The notes under the pieces: generated by a model
What the model saw: the letters and a program-made list of their open reading frames with translations, nothing else
What the model was told of the DNA's origin: nothing
Database searches by the model: none
Shown: in pieces, positions 1 through 7,298 of the stretch
How positions within the stretch are numbered: the stretch's first letter is position 1
How the letters are laid out: every line of letters begins with the position of its first letter
Assembly (NCBI RefSeq): GCF_030371825.1
Contig: NZ_JAUDDM010000003.1
From: Collinsella sp944321445
GTDB lineage: Bacteria; Actinomycetota; Coriobacteriia; Coriobacteriales; Coriobacteriaceae
DNA length: 64,000 nt
Strand: one strand, 5' to 3'
Position numbers and translations under genes: made by a program

Positions 1-46
1 TTTTTTGCCCCCTGGTTCCAAAAAATTGGGCCCCGCCCCCACCTTG

Positions 47-2017
47 TCAAAGGCTTGAGTCGAGCTCTTTCAGGCCTTGATACAGTTCCCAGTACTCGCC
101 GTGCTGGGCGAGGAGCTGCTCGTGGGTGCCGCGCTCCACGATGCGGCCGTGCTCGAGCACGATGATGGCGTCGGCGTTGCGCACGGTGGAGAGGCGATGC
201 GCGATCATGAACGTCGTGCGCCCCTCCATGATGCGGTCCATACCGCGCTCGATGAGCTTCTCGGTACGCGTGTCGATCGACGAGGTCGCCTCGTCCAGGA
301 TGAGCACCGGGGGATCAGCCACGGCAACGCGCGCGATGGCGAGCAGCTGTCGCTGTCCCTGACTCAGGTTGGCGCCATCCGAGGTCACCATGGTGTCGTA
401 GCCCTGCGGCAGGCGGCGGATGAACGAATCGGCGCAGGCGGCCTTGGCAGCCGCGCGCACCTCCTCATCGGTCGCATCGAGCTTGCCGAAGCGAATGTTG
501 TCGGCAATGGTCCCCGTAAACAGGTGCGTGTCCTGCAGCACGATACCCAGCGAACGGCGCAGGTCGGGCTTGGCGATGTGGCGCACATCGATGCCGTCGA
601 ACGTGATCTCGCCGGCGTTGATTTCGTAGAAGCGATTGATGAGGTTCGTGATGGTGGTCTTCCCAGCCCCGGTCGAGCCCACGAACGCAATCTTCTGACC
701 GGGCTTCGCGAAGAGGTTGAGGCCCTTCAGCACGAGCGTATCGGGCACGTACCCGAAATCGACATCGTGAAAGCGCACGTCGCCGCGCAGCGGGATGCGC
801 CCACAGGCGAGCAGCGTACCGTCCGTCCCGCGCGCTGTCGTCTGCGCCAGAGCGCCCGATGCGGCGGCAGGCAGCTCCTCCCCCGTGGCACCAACCTCCA
901 TGGGCTCCGCCCCGCGCTCCACCGGCACGAGCTTGCCGTATGCACCGACGCCCATACCTGCGGGAATCTCCCACGCCCAGCTGTTCGAACCCGTCTGTGC
1001 GAGCGTGACCGTGCCCTCGTCGACCTCAGGTTCAAGCTCCATCGCGGCAAACAGGCGCTCGGCGCCGGCAAGGGCGTTCAACAGGAAGTTCCCCAGCTGC
1101 GTGAACTGATTGATGGGCATGGCCGCCTGACGCACGAACACCACGTAGCTCGCAAGCGCACCGACGTCCACCAATCCGTTGATGGCGAGCAGCGCGCCCG
1201 CCACGGCAACGATGGCGTAGTTGGCGTATCCGATGCACACAACGGCGGGCACCATGGTGGCGGCATAGGCCTGCGCCGACGTGCCCGCCTGGCGCAGCTC
1301 CTCGTTGCGCTCGGTAAACTCAGCGACGTTCGCGGCCTCGTGGTTGAAGACCTTCACGACCTTCTGGCCCGAAACCATCTCTTCCACGTAGCCATCGAGC
1401 GAGCCCAGCGCCTCCTGCTGAGCGGCAAAGAACCGCCCGCTGCGGCTGCCGGAGTACTTGATGTAGCACGCGATGATAAGGTCGCACACAACCGTGATGA
1501 GTGTGAGCTGCCAATTGAGGATGAAGAGCACCGCGAGCGTGCCGACCATCTGGATGGTCGCCTGAATGAGGTTTGCGAAGCTGTTGTTGAGCGCCTCGGC
1601 CACCGTGTCGACGTCATTGGTGAAAAAGCTCATCACGTCGCCCGTGCGGCTGCGGTCAAAATACGACAGCGGCAGGCGCTGGATATGCGAGAACAGGTCG
1701 CGGCGGATGTCGTAGACCACCTTTTGCGCGGCGCGAACCATGGTCTGCGTGTACCCCAAGGCAGACAGCACGCCCAGGGCGTAGACCACCGCCGTGAAGA
1801 TCACGAGACCGGGAAGCTCCTCGGCGCGCCCCGCCTCGAGCGCGTTCACCACCGGGCGCACCATATAGGTGCCCACAAGGTTCGCCACGGCGGAAATGGA
1901 TACGAGAACAGCCACGACGAGCAGCGAGAGCTTCGCGTGACCCATGTAGGCGAGCAAGCGAGCCAAGGTGTGGCGCAGGTTCTTCGGACGCGCACGCGCC
2001 GTCGTCTTACCGGCCAT
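47..2017 (-). CDS. ABC exporter half-transporter, canonical ATPase subunit
   Basis: Membrane ABC exporter subunit of 656 residues: an N-terminal six-helix transmembrane domain (about residues 25-320) and a C-terminal ATPase. Walker A is GSTGAGKTT (about 447-455), the signature is LSQGQRQ and Walker B ends LILDEATSS, so the catalytic Glu is present. The start at 2017 follows GAGGTGAGCACA and overlaps the end of the upstream ABC gene by 11 bp, so the two are translationally coupled and probably form a heterodimer. About 70 extra residues (about 337-408, low complexity, Gly/Ala/Glu rich) sit between the two domains, which explains a length above the usual 580-600. A drug, peptide or lipid substrate is possible; it cannot be read from the sequence. 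Confidence 0.9.
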   Translation of the reverse strand: MAGKTTARARPKNLRHTLARLLAYMGHAKLSLLVVAVLVSISAVANLVGTYMVRPVVNALEAGRAEELPGLVIFTAVVYALGVLSALGYTQTMVRAAQKVVYDIRRDLFSHIQRLPLSYFDRSRTGDVMSFFTNDVDTVAEALNNSFANLIQATIQMVGTLAVLFILNWQLTLITVVCDLIIACYIKYSGSRSGRFFAAQQEALGSLDGYVEEMVSGQKVVKVFNHEAANVAEFTERNEELRQAGTSAQAYAATMVPAVVCIGYANYAIVAVAGALLAINGLVDVGALASYVVFVRQAAMPINQFTQLGNFLLNALAGAERLFAAMELEPEVDEGTVTLAQTGSNSWAWEIPAGMGVGAYGKLVPVERGAEPMEVGATGEELPAAASGALAQTTARGTDGTLLACGRIPLRGDVRFHDVDFGYVPDTLVLKGLNLFAKPGQKIAFVGSTGAGKTTITNLINRFYEINAGEITFDGIDVRHIAKPDLRRSLGIVLQDTHLFTGTIADNIRFGKLDATDEEVRAAAKAACADSFIRRLPQGYDTMVTSDGANLSQGQRQLLAIARVAVADPPVLILDEATSSIDTRTEKLIERGMDRIMEGRTTFMIAHRLSTVRNADAIIVLEHGRIVERGTHEQLLAQHGEYWELYQGLKELDSSL

Positions 2018-3797
2018 TGTGCTCACCTCCCTCGGCAGCCCGCGCATCTGATGCAGCAGTGTCTTCTGCCTGCGCACGCTCCATCTGCGAGGCGTAGATC
2101 TCCTGGTAGATGGCATCGTTTGCAAGCAGCTCATCGTGCGTGCCGCAGCCGTGCACCCGGCCGTCGTCGAGCACGACGATCTGGTCCGCATCAATCACCG
2201 ACGTGATGCGCTGGGCGATGGTGATGCAGGTGACGCCCGGAATGCTTGCGAGGTTCGCGCGGATCTTGGCCTCGGTCGCCATGTCGACCGCGCTCGTGGA
2301 GTCGTCGAAGATGAGGATGCGCGGCCGCTTGAGCAGCGTGCGCGCGATGCACAGGCGCTGGCGCTGGCCGCCGGAAACCCCGGCGCCTCCCTGCCCCAGC
2401 ATGCCGTCCAGGCCGCCGATGCGGTCGAGGAACTCGTCGGCGCACGCGAGCTCACAGGCGCGCAGCAGCTCCTCGTCGGTCGCGTCCGGCGCGCCCCAGC
2501 GCAGGTTATCGCGGATGGTACCCGAGAACAGCACGTTGTTCTGGAGCACGGTCCCCACGGCATCGCGCAGGGTGGGCAGGTCGTAGGCACGCACATCATG
2601 GCCACCCACCAGCACCGTTCCCGCGCTGGGGTCGTACAGGCGGCTGATGAGCTGCACGAGCGAACTCTTACCCGAACCGGTGCCGCCCAAAATACCCACC
2701 GTGATACCGCTCGGGATGGAAAGGTCGATACCCTCCAGCACGTTGTGCTCGGCGTCAGCGCTGTACTTGAAGTCGACACCGCGGAACTCCACCGAGCCGT
2801 CCGGAACCTCGCGCAGCGCCGCGTCGGGCGCGGGCAGCTCGAGCTCGGGCACCTCGTCGAGCACCTCGCCCACGCGCCGCGCGCTCGTTAGTGCGCGCGT
2901 GAGCAGCAAGAAGACGTTCGAAATCATCATGAGCGAGTTCATGATCTGCAGCACGTAGCTCATGAAGCTCGTGAGTTCGCCCACGGTGAGCGTGCCGGCG
3001 ATGATCATGTTCCCGCCGAGCCACAGCACGAGCGTCGCCGTCACGTACATGGACAGCTGGTGCACGGGCAGGTTGAGGACTGCGGTGGAAAACGTCGTGG
3101 TGGAGCGCTTCGCCAGCGCACCGTTCACGCGCGCGAACACACCGCGCTCATGGTCCTCGCGCACATACGCCTTGACGGCGCGCATGGCAGTAAGGTCTTC
3201 TTGGACCACGCCGTTGAGGTCGTCCATCGATGCCTGCAGTGTACGATACAGGGGCAGCACCTTATACGTGATGAGGCCGAGCGCGATACCCAGCGCCGGC
3301 AGGACCACGAAGAAGATGCAGGCGAGTTCCAGATTCATGGAACAGGCGTAGAGCAGACCCATGATGAGGATCACCGGGCCGCGCACCATGGGGCGAAAGC
3401 CGTTCGACACGGCGTTTTGAATCACCGTGATGTCTGTGGTGAGGCGCGTGACCAGCGACGAGGTTTGGTAGCGGTCGATATTGCCGAAGGCGAAGGTCTG
3501 AATCTTCTCGTACTCCGCCTGGCGTAGGTTGGCGCCCAGGCCCATCGCCACGCGCGAGGCGAAGCGCGCGTAGCCGAGACCGAGCGCGAGCGACACCAGC
3601 GCGCAGAGCAGCATGAGCGCGCCTTGCGAGAACACGATGCCCAAGTCGCCATTCACGATGCCATCATCGATGATGCGCGCCATGAGCAGCGGGATGATGA
3701 GCTCGATGGAGGTCTCGAGCGCAACCGCGATCGCGCCGAGCACGGCGTCGCGCCGATACGAGCCCAAATACGACAGCAGTCGCTTGAGGTCACTCAT
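2007..3797 (-). CDS. ABC exporter half-transporter, degenerate-site subunit
   Basis: 596-residue membrane exporter subunit with a transmembrane domain followed by an ATPase. Walker A is GGTGSGKSS and the signature is VSGGQRQR. The Walker B region reads ILIFDDSTS, so Asp stands where the catalytic Glu normally is. One such degenerate subunit paired with a canonical partner is typical of heterodimeric exporters of the BmrC/BmrD or LmrC/LmrD kind. The start was placed at MSDLKRLLSYLG because it overlaps the upstream marR by 8 bp and the reading frame before it has no exporter-like sequence. Transcription order is marR, this gene, then the canonical subunit. The MarR protein probably controls export of a toxic compound. 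Confidence 0.88.
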   Translation of the reverse strand: MSDLKRLLSYLGSYRRDAVLGAIAVALETSIELIIPLLMARIIDDGIVNGDLGIVFSQGALMLLCALVSLALGLGYARFASRVAMGLGANLRQAEYEKIQTFAFGNIDRYQTSSLVTRLTTDITVIQNAVSNGFRPMVRGPVILIMGLLYACSMNLELACIFFVVLPALGIALGLITYKVLPLYRTLQASMDDLNGVVQEDLTAMRAVKAYVREDHERGVFARVNGALAKRSTTTFSTAVLNLPVHQLSMYVTATLVLWLGGNMIIAGTLTVGELTSFMSYVLQIMNSLMMISNVFLLLTRALTSARRVGEVLDEVPELELPAPDAALREVPDGSVEFRGVDFKYSADAEHNVLEGIDLSIPSGITVGILGGTGSGKSSLVQLISRLYDPSAGTVLVGGHDVRAYDLPTLRDAVGTVLQNNVLFSGTIRDNLRWGAPDATDEELLRACELACADEFLDRIGGLDGMLGQGGAGVSGGQRQRLCIARTLLKRPRILIFDDSTSAVDMATEAKIRANLASIPGVTCITIAQRITSVIDADQIVVLDDGRVHGCGTHDELLANDAIYQEIYASQMERAQAEDTAASDARAAEGGEHNGR

Positions 3798-4269
3798 CGC
3801 GCACCTCTTCCGATTCTCCGTCCTGCGCGAGATGCGCCCGCATGTTCGCCTGTACGCGATCGAGCAAATCTTGGAGCTGCGCGCGCTCGGCGTCGGAAAG
3901 ACCTGCGAGCATGACCTCGTCGGTGCCGGCGCAAACGCGGTCCCACGCGCGCACGGTCTCCTCGCCCTTCTGGGTGAGTCCAACGGTGCGACGGCGGCGA
4001 TCTTCTCCGGGAACGATACGCACGAAGCCCGCGCGGCATAGCGCATCCATCATCCGCGAGACGGCAGCCGGGTCGACGGAGAAATACCGTGCCAGGTCAC
4101 GCTGGCTACTTCTACCGTGCACGGCAAGGTAGGACAACATGCGAGGCTGACCTGGCCCCAGCCCCAAAGCGGGCAGGTGCGGATGGTTGCAGCCCCTCAT
4201 AAGATGAAACATCATGCTGACCTGCATGTGGAAATCCGTGAGCGAAAACCCGAACGGAAGCTCTTCCAT
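3790..4269 (-). CDS. MarR family transcriptional regulator
   Basis: 159-residue winged-helix regulator. The DNA-binding core around SSQRDLARYFSVDPAAVSRM and the charged wing PGEDRRRRTVGLTQKG are typical of MarR repressors. The start at 4269 was chosen over an upstream ATG because AAGGAG lies at proper spacing before it. Its end overlaps the first ABC exporter gene by 8 bp, so it is the first gene of the exporter operon. Two 12-bp palindromes lie directly upstream, overlapping the ribosome binding site region, which suggests autorepression relieved by a ligand that is also the export substrate. The ligand is unknown. Confidence 0.88.
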   Translation of the reverse strand: MEELPFGFSLTDFHMQVSMMFHLMRGCNHPHLPALGLGPGQPRMLSYLAVHGRSSQRDLARYFSVDPAAVSRMMDALCRAGFVRIVPGEDRRRRTVGLTQKGEETVRAWDRVCAGTDEVMLAGLSDAERAQLQDLLDRVQANMRAHLAQDGESEEVRDE

Positions 4270-4278
4270 AGCGACTCC

Positions 4279-4305
4279 TTGATATATCAATGATTGACAT
4301 ATCAA
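4279..4305 (-). promoter_or_regulatory. Probable MarR operator (two palindromes)
   Basis: TTGATATATCAA at 4279-4290 is a perfect palindrome, and TTGACATATCAA at 4294-4305 matches it with one change. The two copies are 15 bp apart start to start and lie just upstream of the marR start codon. Palindromic AT-rich sites in this position are typical MarR operators. The match to this regulator is inferred from position only. Confidence 0.7.
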
Positions 4306-4358
4306 GTATAGCGAGGTTTCCGCCTTCGTGAACGTACCCGAGGGGTTTTCTATATGCG

Positions 4359-4387
4359 GGGCGGGCAGTCGCGATGGCTGCCCGCCC
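4359..4387 (-). terminator. Hairpin after the RsgI-like lipoprotein gene
   Basis: GGGCGGGCAG at 4359-4368 pairs perfectly with CTGCCCGCCC at 4378-4387 across a 9-nt loop. It lies downstream of the gene ending at 4415 and ahead of the divergent marR promoter. The run after it is AT-rich rather than a clean U tract, so termination strength is uncertain. Confidence 0.65.
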
Positions 4388-4414
4388 GAGGTTTAAGCGT
4401 ATATGGAAGTAAGG

Positions 4415-5308
4415 TTAGTCGTCGTCGCGATCGTCCCGGTCAGCGTGATCGTCATCGCGATCGTCGACGTCGTCGTCCCAGTCGTCGTCATGATCGTCAT
4501 CACGATCGTCGTGGTCATCCCAATCGTCGCGATCGTCAGCGTCATCGGCCCAGTCGTCGGCGTCGTCATCGTCATCCCACAGCTCGCGGTCGTCCCAATC
4601 GTCGTTGCGCTCGAAATCGGCCTCGAGCACCTTGCCGGTGCGCGCGTCGACCTCGTAGTCGTACTCAACGCCACCTGCCACGAACTCAAGCTCGTACACT
4701 CCGTCATCGAGCTCATACTCATGATCGTTGAACCTTGCGGTCGCAGGGTCGATGCCAAGTTGCCCAAGCACAATCTCCTTGACGGCGTCGATGCCGATGA
4801 GGCCGGCGTCGTCCAGCCTGTCGGTGCCCACCGCATAGGCGCCCGAGCCAAGGCCGCACTCCCCTGCCGTGACCTTAACGCTCTCGGCAATGCGCTCCAT
4901 AAAGTCATCGCTCGGATACGTTGAGCCCTCGGCAACCTTCAGGACGATGTTCTTTTCACGCCCACCAACGCCGCCGGCGAAGTACCCGTCCGCATCGATC
5001 TCGCGGACGAGTTCGCTCATGACCTCGTCGGCAGGACGGCCACGGTAGTCGTCGTAGTCGGCAAGAACGCTCCGACCATCATCGTTGGCGCCCTCGAGCT
5101 CCACGACGTTGCCCTCACCGTCGTAGGAGAGCTCGATCTCGGGGTTCACGCTCATCAGAACATAGCCCGCCACCTCGGACACCGCTTCGCTCGGAACGCT
5201 CACGGCGGCCGTCGTCTGCCCGGCACCGCCGCACCCACTCAGCGCCGCCGCCAGCACCATGCTCATACCCAAACCTGCAACCAGAGCCTTCCTGTTCATG
5301 CGCTTCAT
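4415..5308 (-). CDS. RsgI-like/PepSY lipoprotein with aspartate-rich tail
   Basis: 297-residue predicted lipoprotein with a signal peptide and lipobox LSGC (Cys 26). Residues about 48-125 resemble the extracellular domain of RsgI anti-sigma factors, including VNPEIEL; Asn55-Pro56 sits where clostridial RsgI proteins are reported to self-cleave. Residues about 170-233 look like a PepSY domain (YELDDGVYELEF, then VDARTGKVLEAD). The last 60 or so residues are almost all Asp with some Arg, His and Trp. There is no transmembrane helix or cytosolic part, so it cannot be an anti-sigma factor by itself. It follows sigI-rsgI after a gap of about 200 nt. The start has AAAGGAGG at good spacing. A role as accessory sensor, inhibitor or competitor of RsgI is inference. 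Confidence 0.8.
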   Translation of the reverse strand: MKRMNRKALVAGLGMSMVLAAALSGCGGAGQTTAAVSVPSEAVSEVAGYVLMSVNPEIELSYDGEGNVVELEGANDDGRSVLADYDDYRGRPADEVMSELVREIDADGYFAGGVGGREKNIVLKVAEGSTYPSDDFMERIAESVKVTAGECGLGSGAYAVGTDRLDDAGLIGIDAVKEIVLGQLGIDPATARFNDHEYELDDGVYELEFVAGGVEYDYEVDARTGKVLEADFERNDDWDDRELWDDDDDADDWADDADDRDDWDDHDDRDDDHDDDWDDDVDDRDDDHADRDDRDDD

Positions 5309-5511
5309 CGTTTGCCTCCTTTGTATGTGCGGTTATCTTTGAACCGATTTACCTTGCAGTGTTAGGGTGCGGGTGGGCATGGTATAAAACCGGGGTCGGA
5401 GCAAAAACTTTTTTGAGAAAAGTTGGGAACCGTTCAGCGAATAGCGTTCTTGCTGGTCACAGCCGAAAGGGAACGCGGAGCTCAGGCAGAAACGGCCCTG
5501 TTTGCACGCGC

Positions 5512-6378
5512 TCAATCATCGTCATCAGCATCGTCGTCGTAGTCGTCGCCATCGTCGCTATCATCGTCGTCATCGTCTTCAAAGTCGTCGCCATCGCCAT
5601 CATCGTCGTCCTCCAAAGCCGGAACACCTGGGTCTGCCGGGGCTTCTGGCACCGGAACGACATCTGCGGTAGAAGTCGATACTGCGGCAGGCTGGCCCCC
5701 ACTGCCCGCTGCATCCCCCGCAGGCACGTCCTGCTCCGCCGGGACCGCGCGCTCGCTTTCCTCCCGCGCTTCTTGAGCTTCCGCAGCGCGGGCAGCATCC
5801 TGCGCCGTGATGACGATCACCTCGCCGCCCATGTATTTCTCGAGCTCACCGACGATGCGCCCCTCGACCTCCGAGATCCACGTCTCATCGTCGGAATCGA
5901 CATCGATAACAATCATGTCTCCGGGATCGAGATAGCGCTGTTCACGGGAACGGTCCGCAAGATCATTGGCCACCGTCTCGATATCCTTGCCGTACGCTTG
6001 GTACCCCTCGATGAGCTCGACACCGTCCTCGTTTTCACCCTCGATGCCCACCACGCGGTCAAAGCGGTTGACGTCCATGCGCACTTCGGGGTTGATGCGC
6101 ATACGAACGGCGCCGATGGGCGTCTGCCAAAACGCAAAGCCGCCAACTGCCACCGCGATAAGGCACGCAGCGGCCGCGAACCAGCGCACGAGTCGACCGG
6201 GCCGCTTATGCGCGGGCGCATCGTCAACAACAGACAGATGGTCCGCGGCGTCGCACAGATACACCTCGTCCAAGACGTCGCCCACGGCATAACCCAAGTT
6301 GGGCACCGTGTAGAAGCGCCCCTCCTGGTCGAGCACGACCGCAAAACTCGTCGCGCATTCCATCACCAAATACTTCAT
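5512..6378 (-). CDS. rsgI: Anti-sigma-I factor RsgI
   Basis: 288-residue membrane anti-sigma factor. A short cytosolic N-terminal domain (about residues 1-55, containing LDQEGRFYTVPNLGYAVGD) resembles the SigI-binding RsgI domain. One transmembrane helix follows (about 64-84), then an extracellular domain with RINPEVRMDV. Asn96-Pro97 is the position of the autoproteolytic cleavage reported in RsgI families. A Pro/Ala/Ser-rich linker leads to a tail of about 35 residues that is almost wholly Asp with some Glu, Gly and Tyr, in place of the carbohydrate-binding domains seen in cellulolytic clostridia. The start overlaps the end of sigI by 4 bp (ATGA), the usual coupling for a sigma/anti-sigma pair. 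The signal sensed is unknown. Confidence 0.87.
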   Translation of the reverse strand: MKYLVMECATSFAVVLDQEGRFYTVPNLGYAVGDVLDEVYLCDAADHLSVVDDAPAHKRPGRLVRWFAAAACLIAVAVGGFAFWQTPIGAVRMRINPEVRMDVNRFDRVVGIEGENEDGVELIEGYQAYGKDIETVANDLADRSREQRYLDPGDMIVIDVDSDDETWISEVEGRIVGELEKYMGGEVIVITAQDAARAAEAQEAREESERAVPAEQDVPAGDAAGSGGQPAAVSTSTADVVPVPEAPADPGVPALEDDDDGDGDDFEDDDDDDSDDGDDYDDDADDDD

Positions 6379-7118
6379 CGCGCATCGACCCCCTGATGTG
6401 CATCGAGTCTGCAGAGGTGGCCACGGATGATTTCGAACCCGTTCGTATACGCCAGCAGCAACGCGACCAGATACTTGCGATGGCGCTCGAGCGTTTTGCG
6501 CTCCACGCCGCTGCCTTCCGCCAAGTCGGAGATCGGGAGCTTTCCGGTCCGCTCCAGCCGGTCGAGCATGTCGCGGTGCTCGCGTGCATACGTCAAGGCG
6601 CGACGGCACGCGTCGAGCGTCCGCTCCTGCTTGGGGCAGTTCTCGGCGACATCGGTGAGCTTGACTTCGAACGACGCGAGCAGGCGCGTGAACTCCTCGA
6701 TTTCGGTCCGGGTGACAGCGCGCATGTGGCGCTCGCCGATTTCGTCATGCCCGGAATCCACCTGGTCGAGCAGCGTCTTGCTCTCGTCGCCATCCTGTTC
6801 AAACTGAGGCGCGTCCAACGACACCACGCGGGTGTGGCGCGCCTCGCGCCGCCGATAGTCGATCAGACGGTTGCGTATCATGCGCGCCGCCAGGGGCAAA
6901 AACGCACCGCGCTGCCGGTCGTACACCTGCGTTGCCTCATGAAATGCGAACATGGCGATGCCCAACTCGTCATCGACGCCCGCAACGGGCCGTCGCGCCA
7001 TGAACTTGGCGGTCTCCGACGTTATGAACGGCAGGTAGTCGCGCACGAGCTCGTCGGCTTTGTGTGCGTCTCCCTTGACGGCGCACACCCGCGCGCCGAT
7101 GTCTTTGCTCAATCCCAT
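6375..7118 (-). CDS. sigI: RNA polymerase sigma factor SigI
   Basis: 247-residue alternative sigma factor of the SigI group. The region-2-like segment carries ELGIAMFAFHEATQVYDRQR and, shortly after it, MIRNRLIDYRRREAR, a hallmark of SigI proteins. The C-terminal part (LPISDLAEGSGVERKTLERHR) is a helix-turn-helix for promoter binding. The ATG at 7118 was chosen because AGAGAGGAAGG precedes it at normal spacing; two upstream in-frame starts lack this. The gene is first in an operon with rsgI, whose product should hold it at the membrane until released by proteolysis. I could not define a SigI-type promoter upstream with confidence. Confidence 0.88.
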   Translation of the reverse strand: MGLSKDIGARVCAVKGDAHKADELVRDYLPFITSETAKFMARRPVAGVDDELGIAMFAFHEATQVYDRQRGAFLPLAARMIRNRLIDYRRREARHTRVVSLDAPQFEQDGDESKTLLDQVDSGHDEIGERHMRAVTRTEIEEFTRLLASFEVKLTDVAENCPKQERTLDACRRALTYAREHRDMLDRLERTGKLPISDLAEGSGVERKTLERHRKYLVALLLAYTNGFEIIRGHLCRLDAHQGVDAR

Positions 7119-7298
7119 GGCCTTCCTCTCTGCCATTAGGATGCGCAGGGACATCCGGCAGTTTCGGGGTCGCGGACCAAAAAGGTACAGACCTACAGGC
7201 TATAGGGGATCAATCGGCTCATCGGTAAGCGTACGAGCAGGGTTATGTAAGGCGCCCGTAAGGTGAAAAAACCTCTCGGGCAATTTCACATGCTGGGG

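Noticed and set aside
4403..4924. Hydrophobic Val/Ile-rich frame on the plus strand
   Set aside because: It is the complement of the Asp codons in the lipoprotein tail (GAC/GAT read as GTC/ATC); not an independent membrane protein.
7119..7262. SigI-type promoter before sigI
   Set aside because: ACCCC and CGAA motifs occur but adjoin each other rather than being separated by the needed spacer, so no promoter is called.
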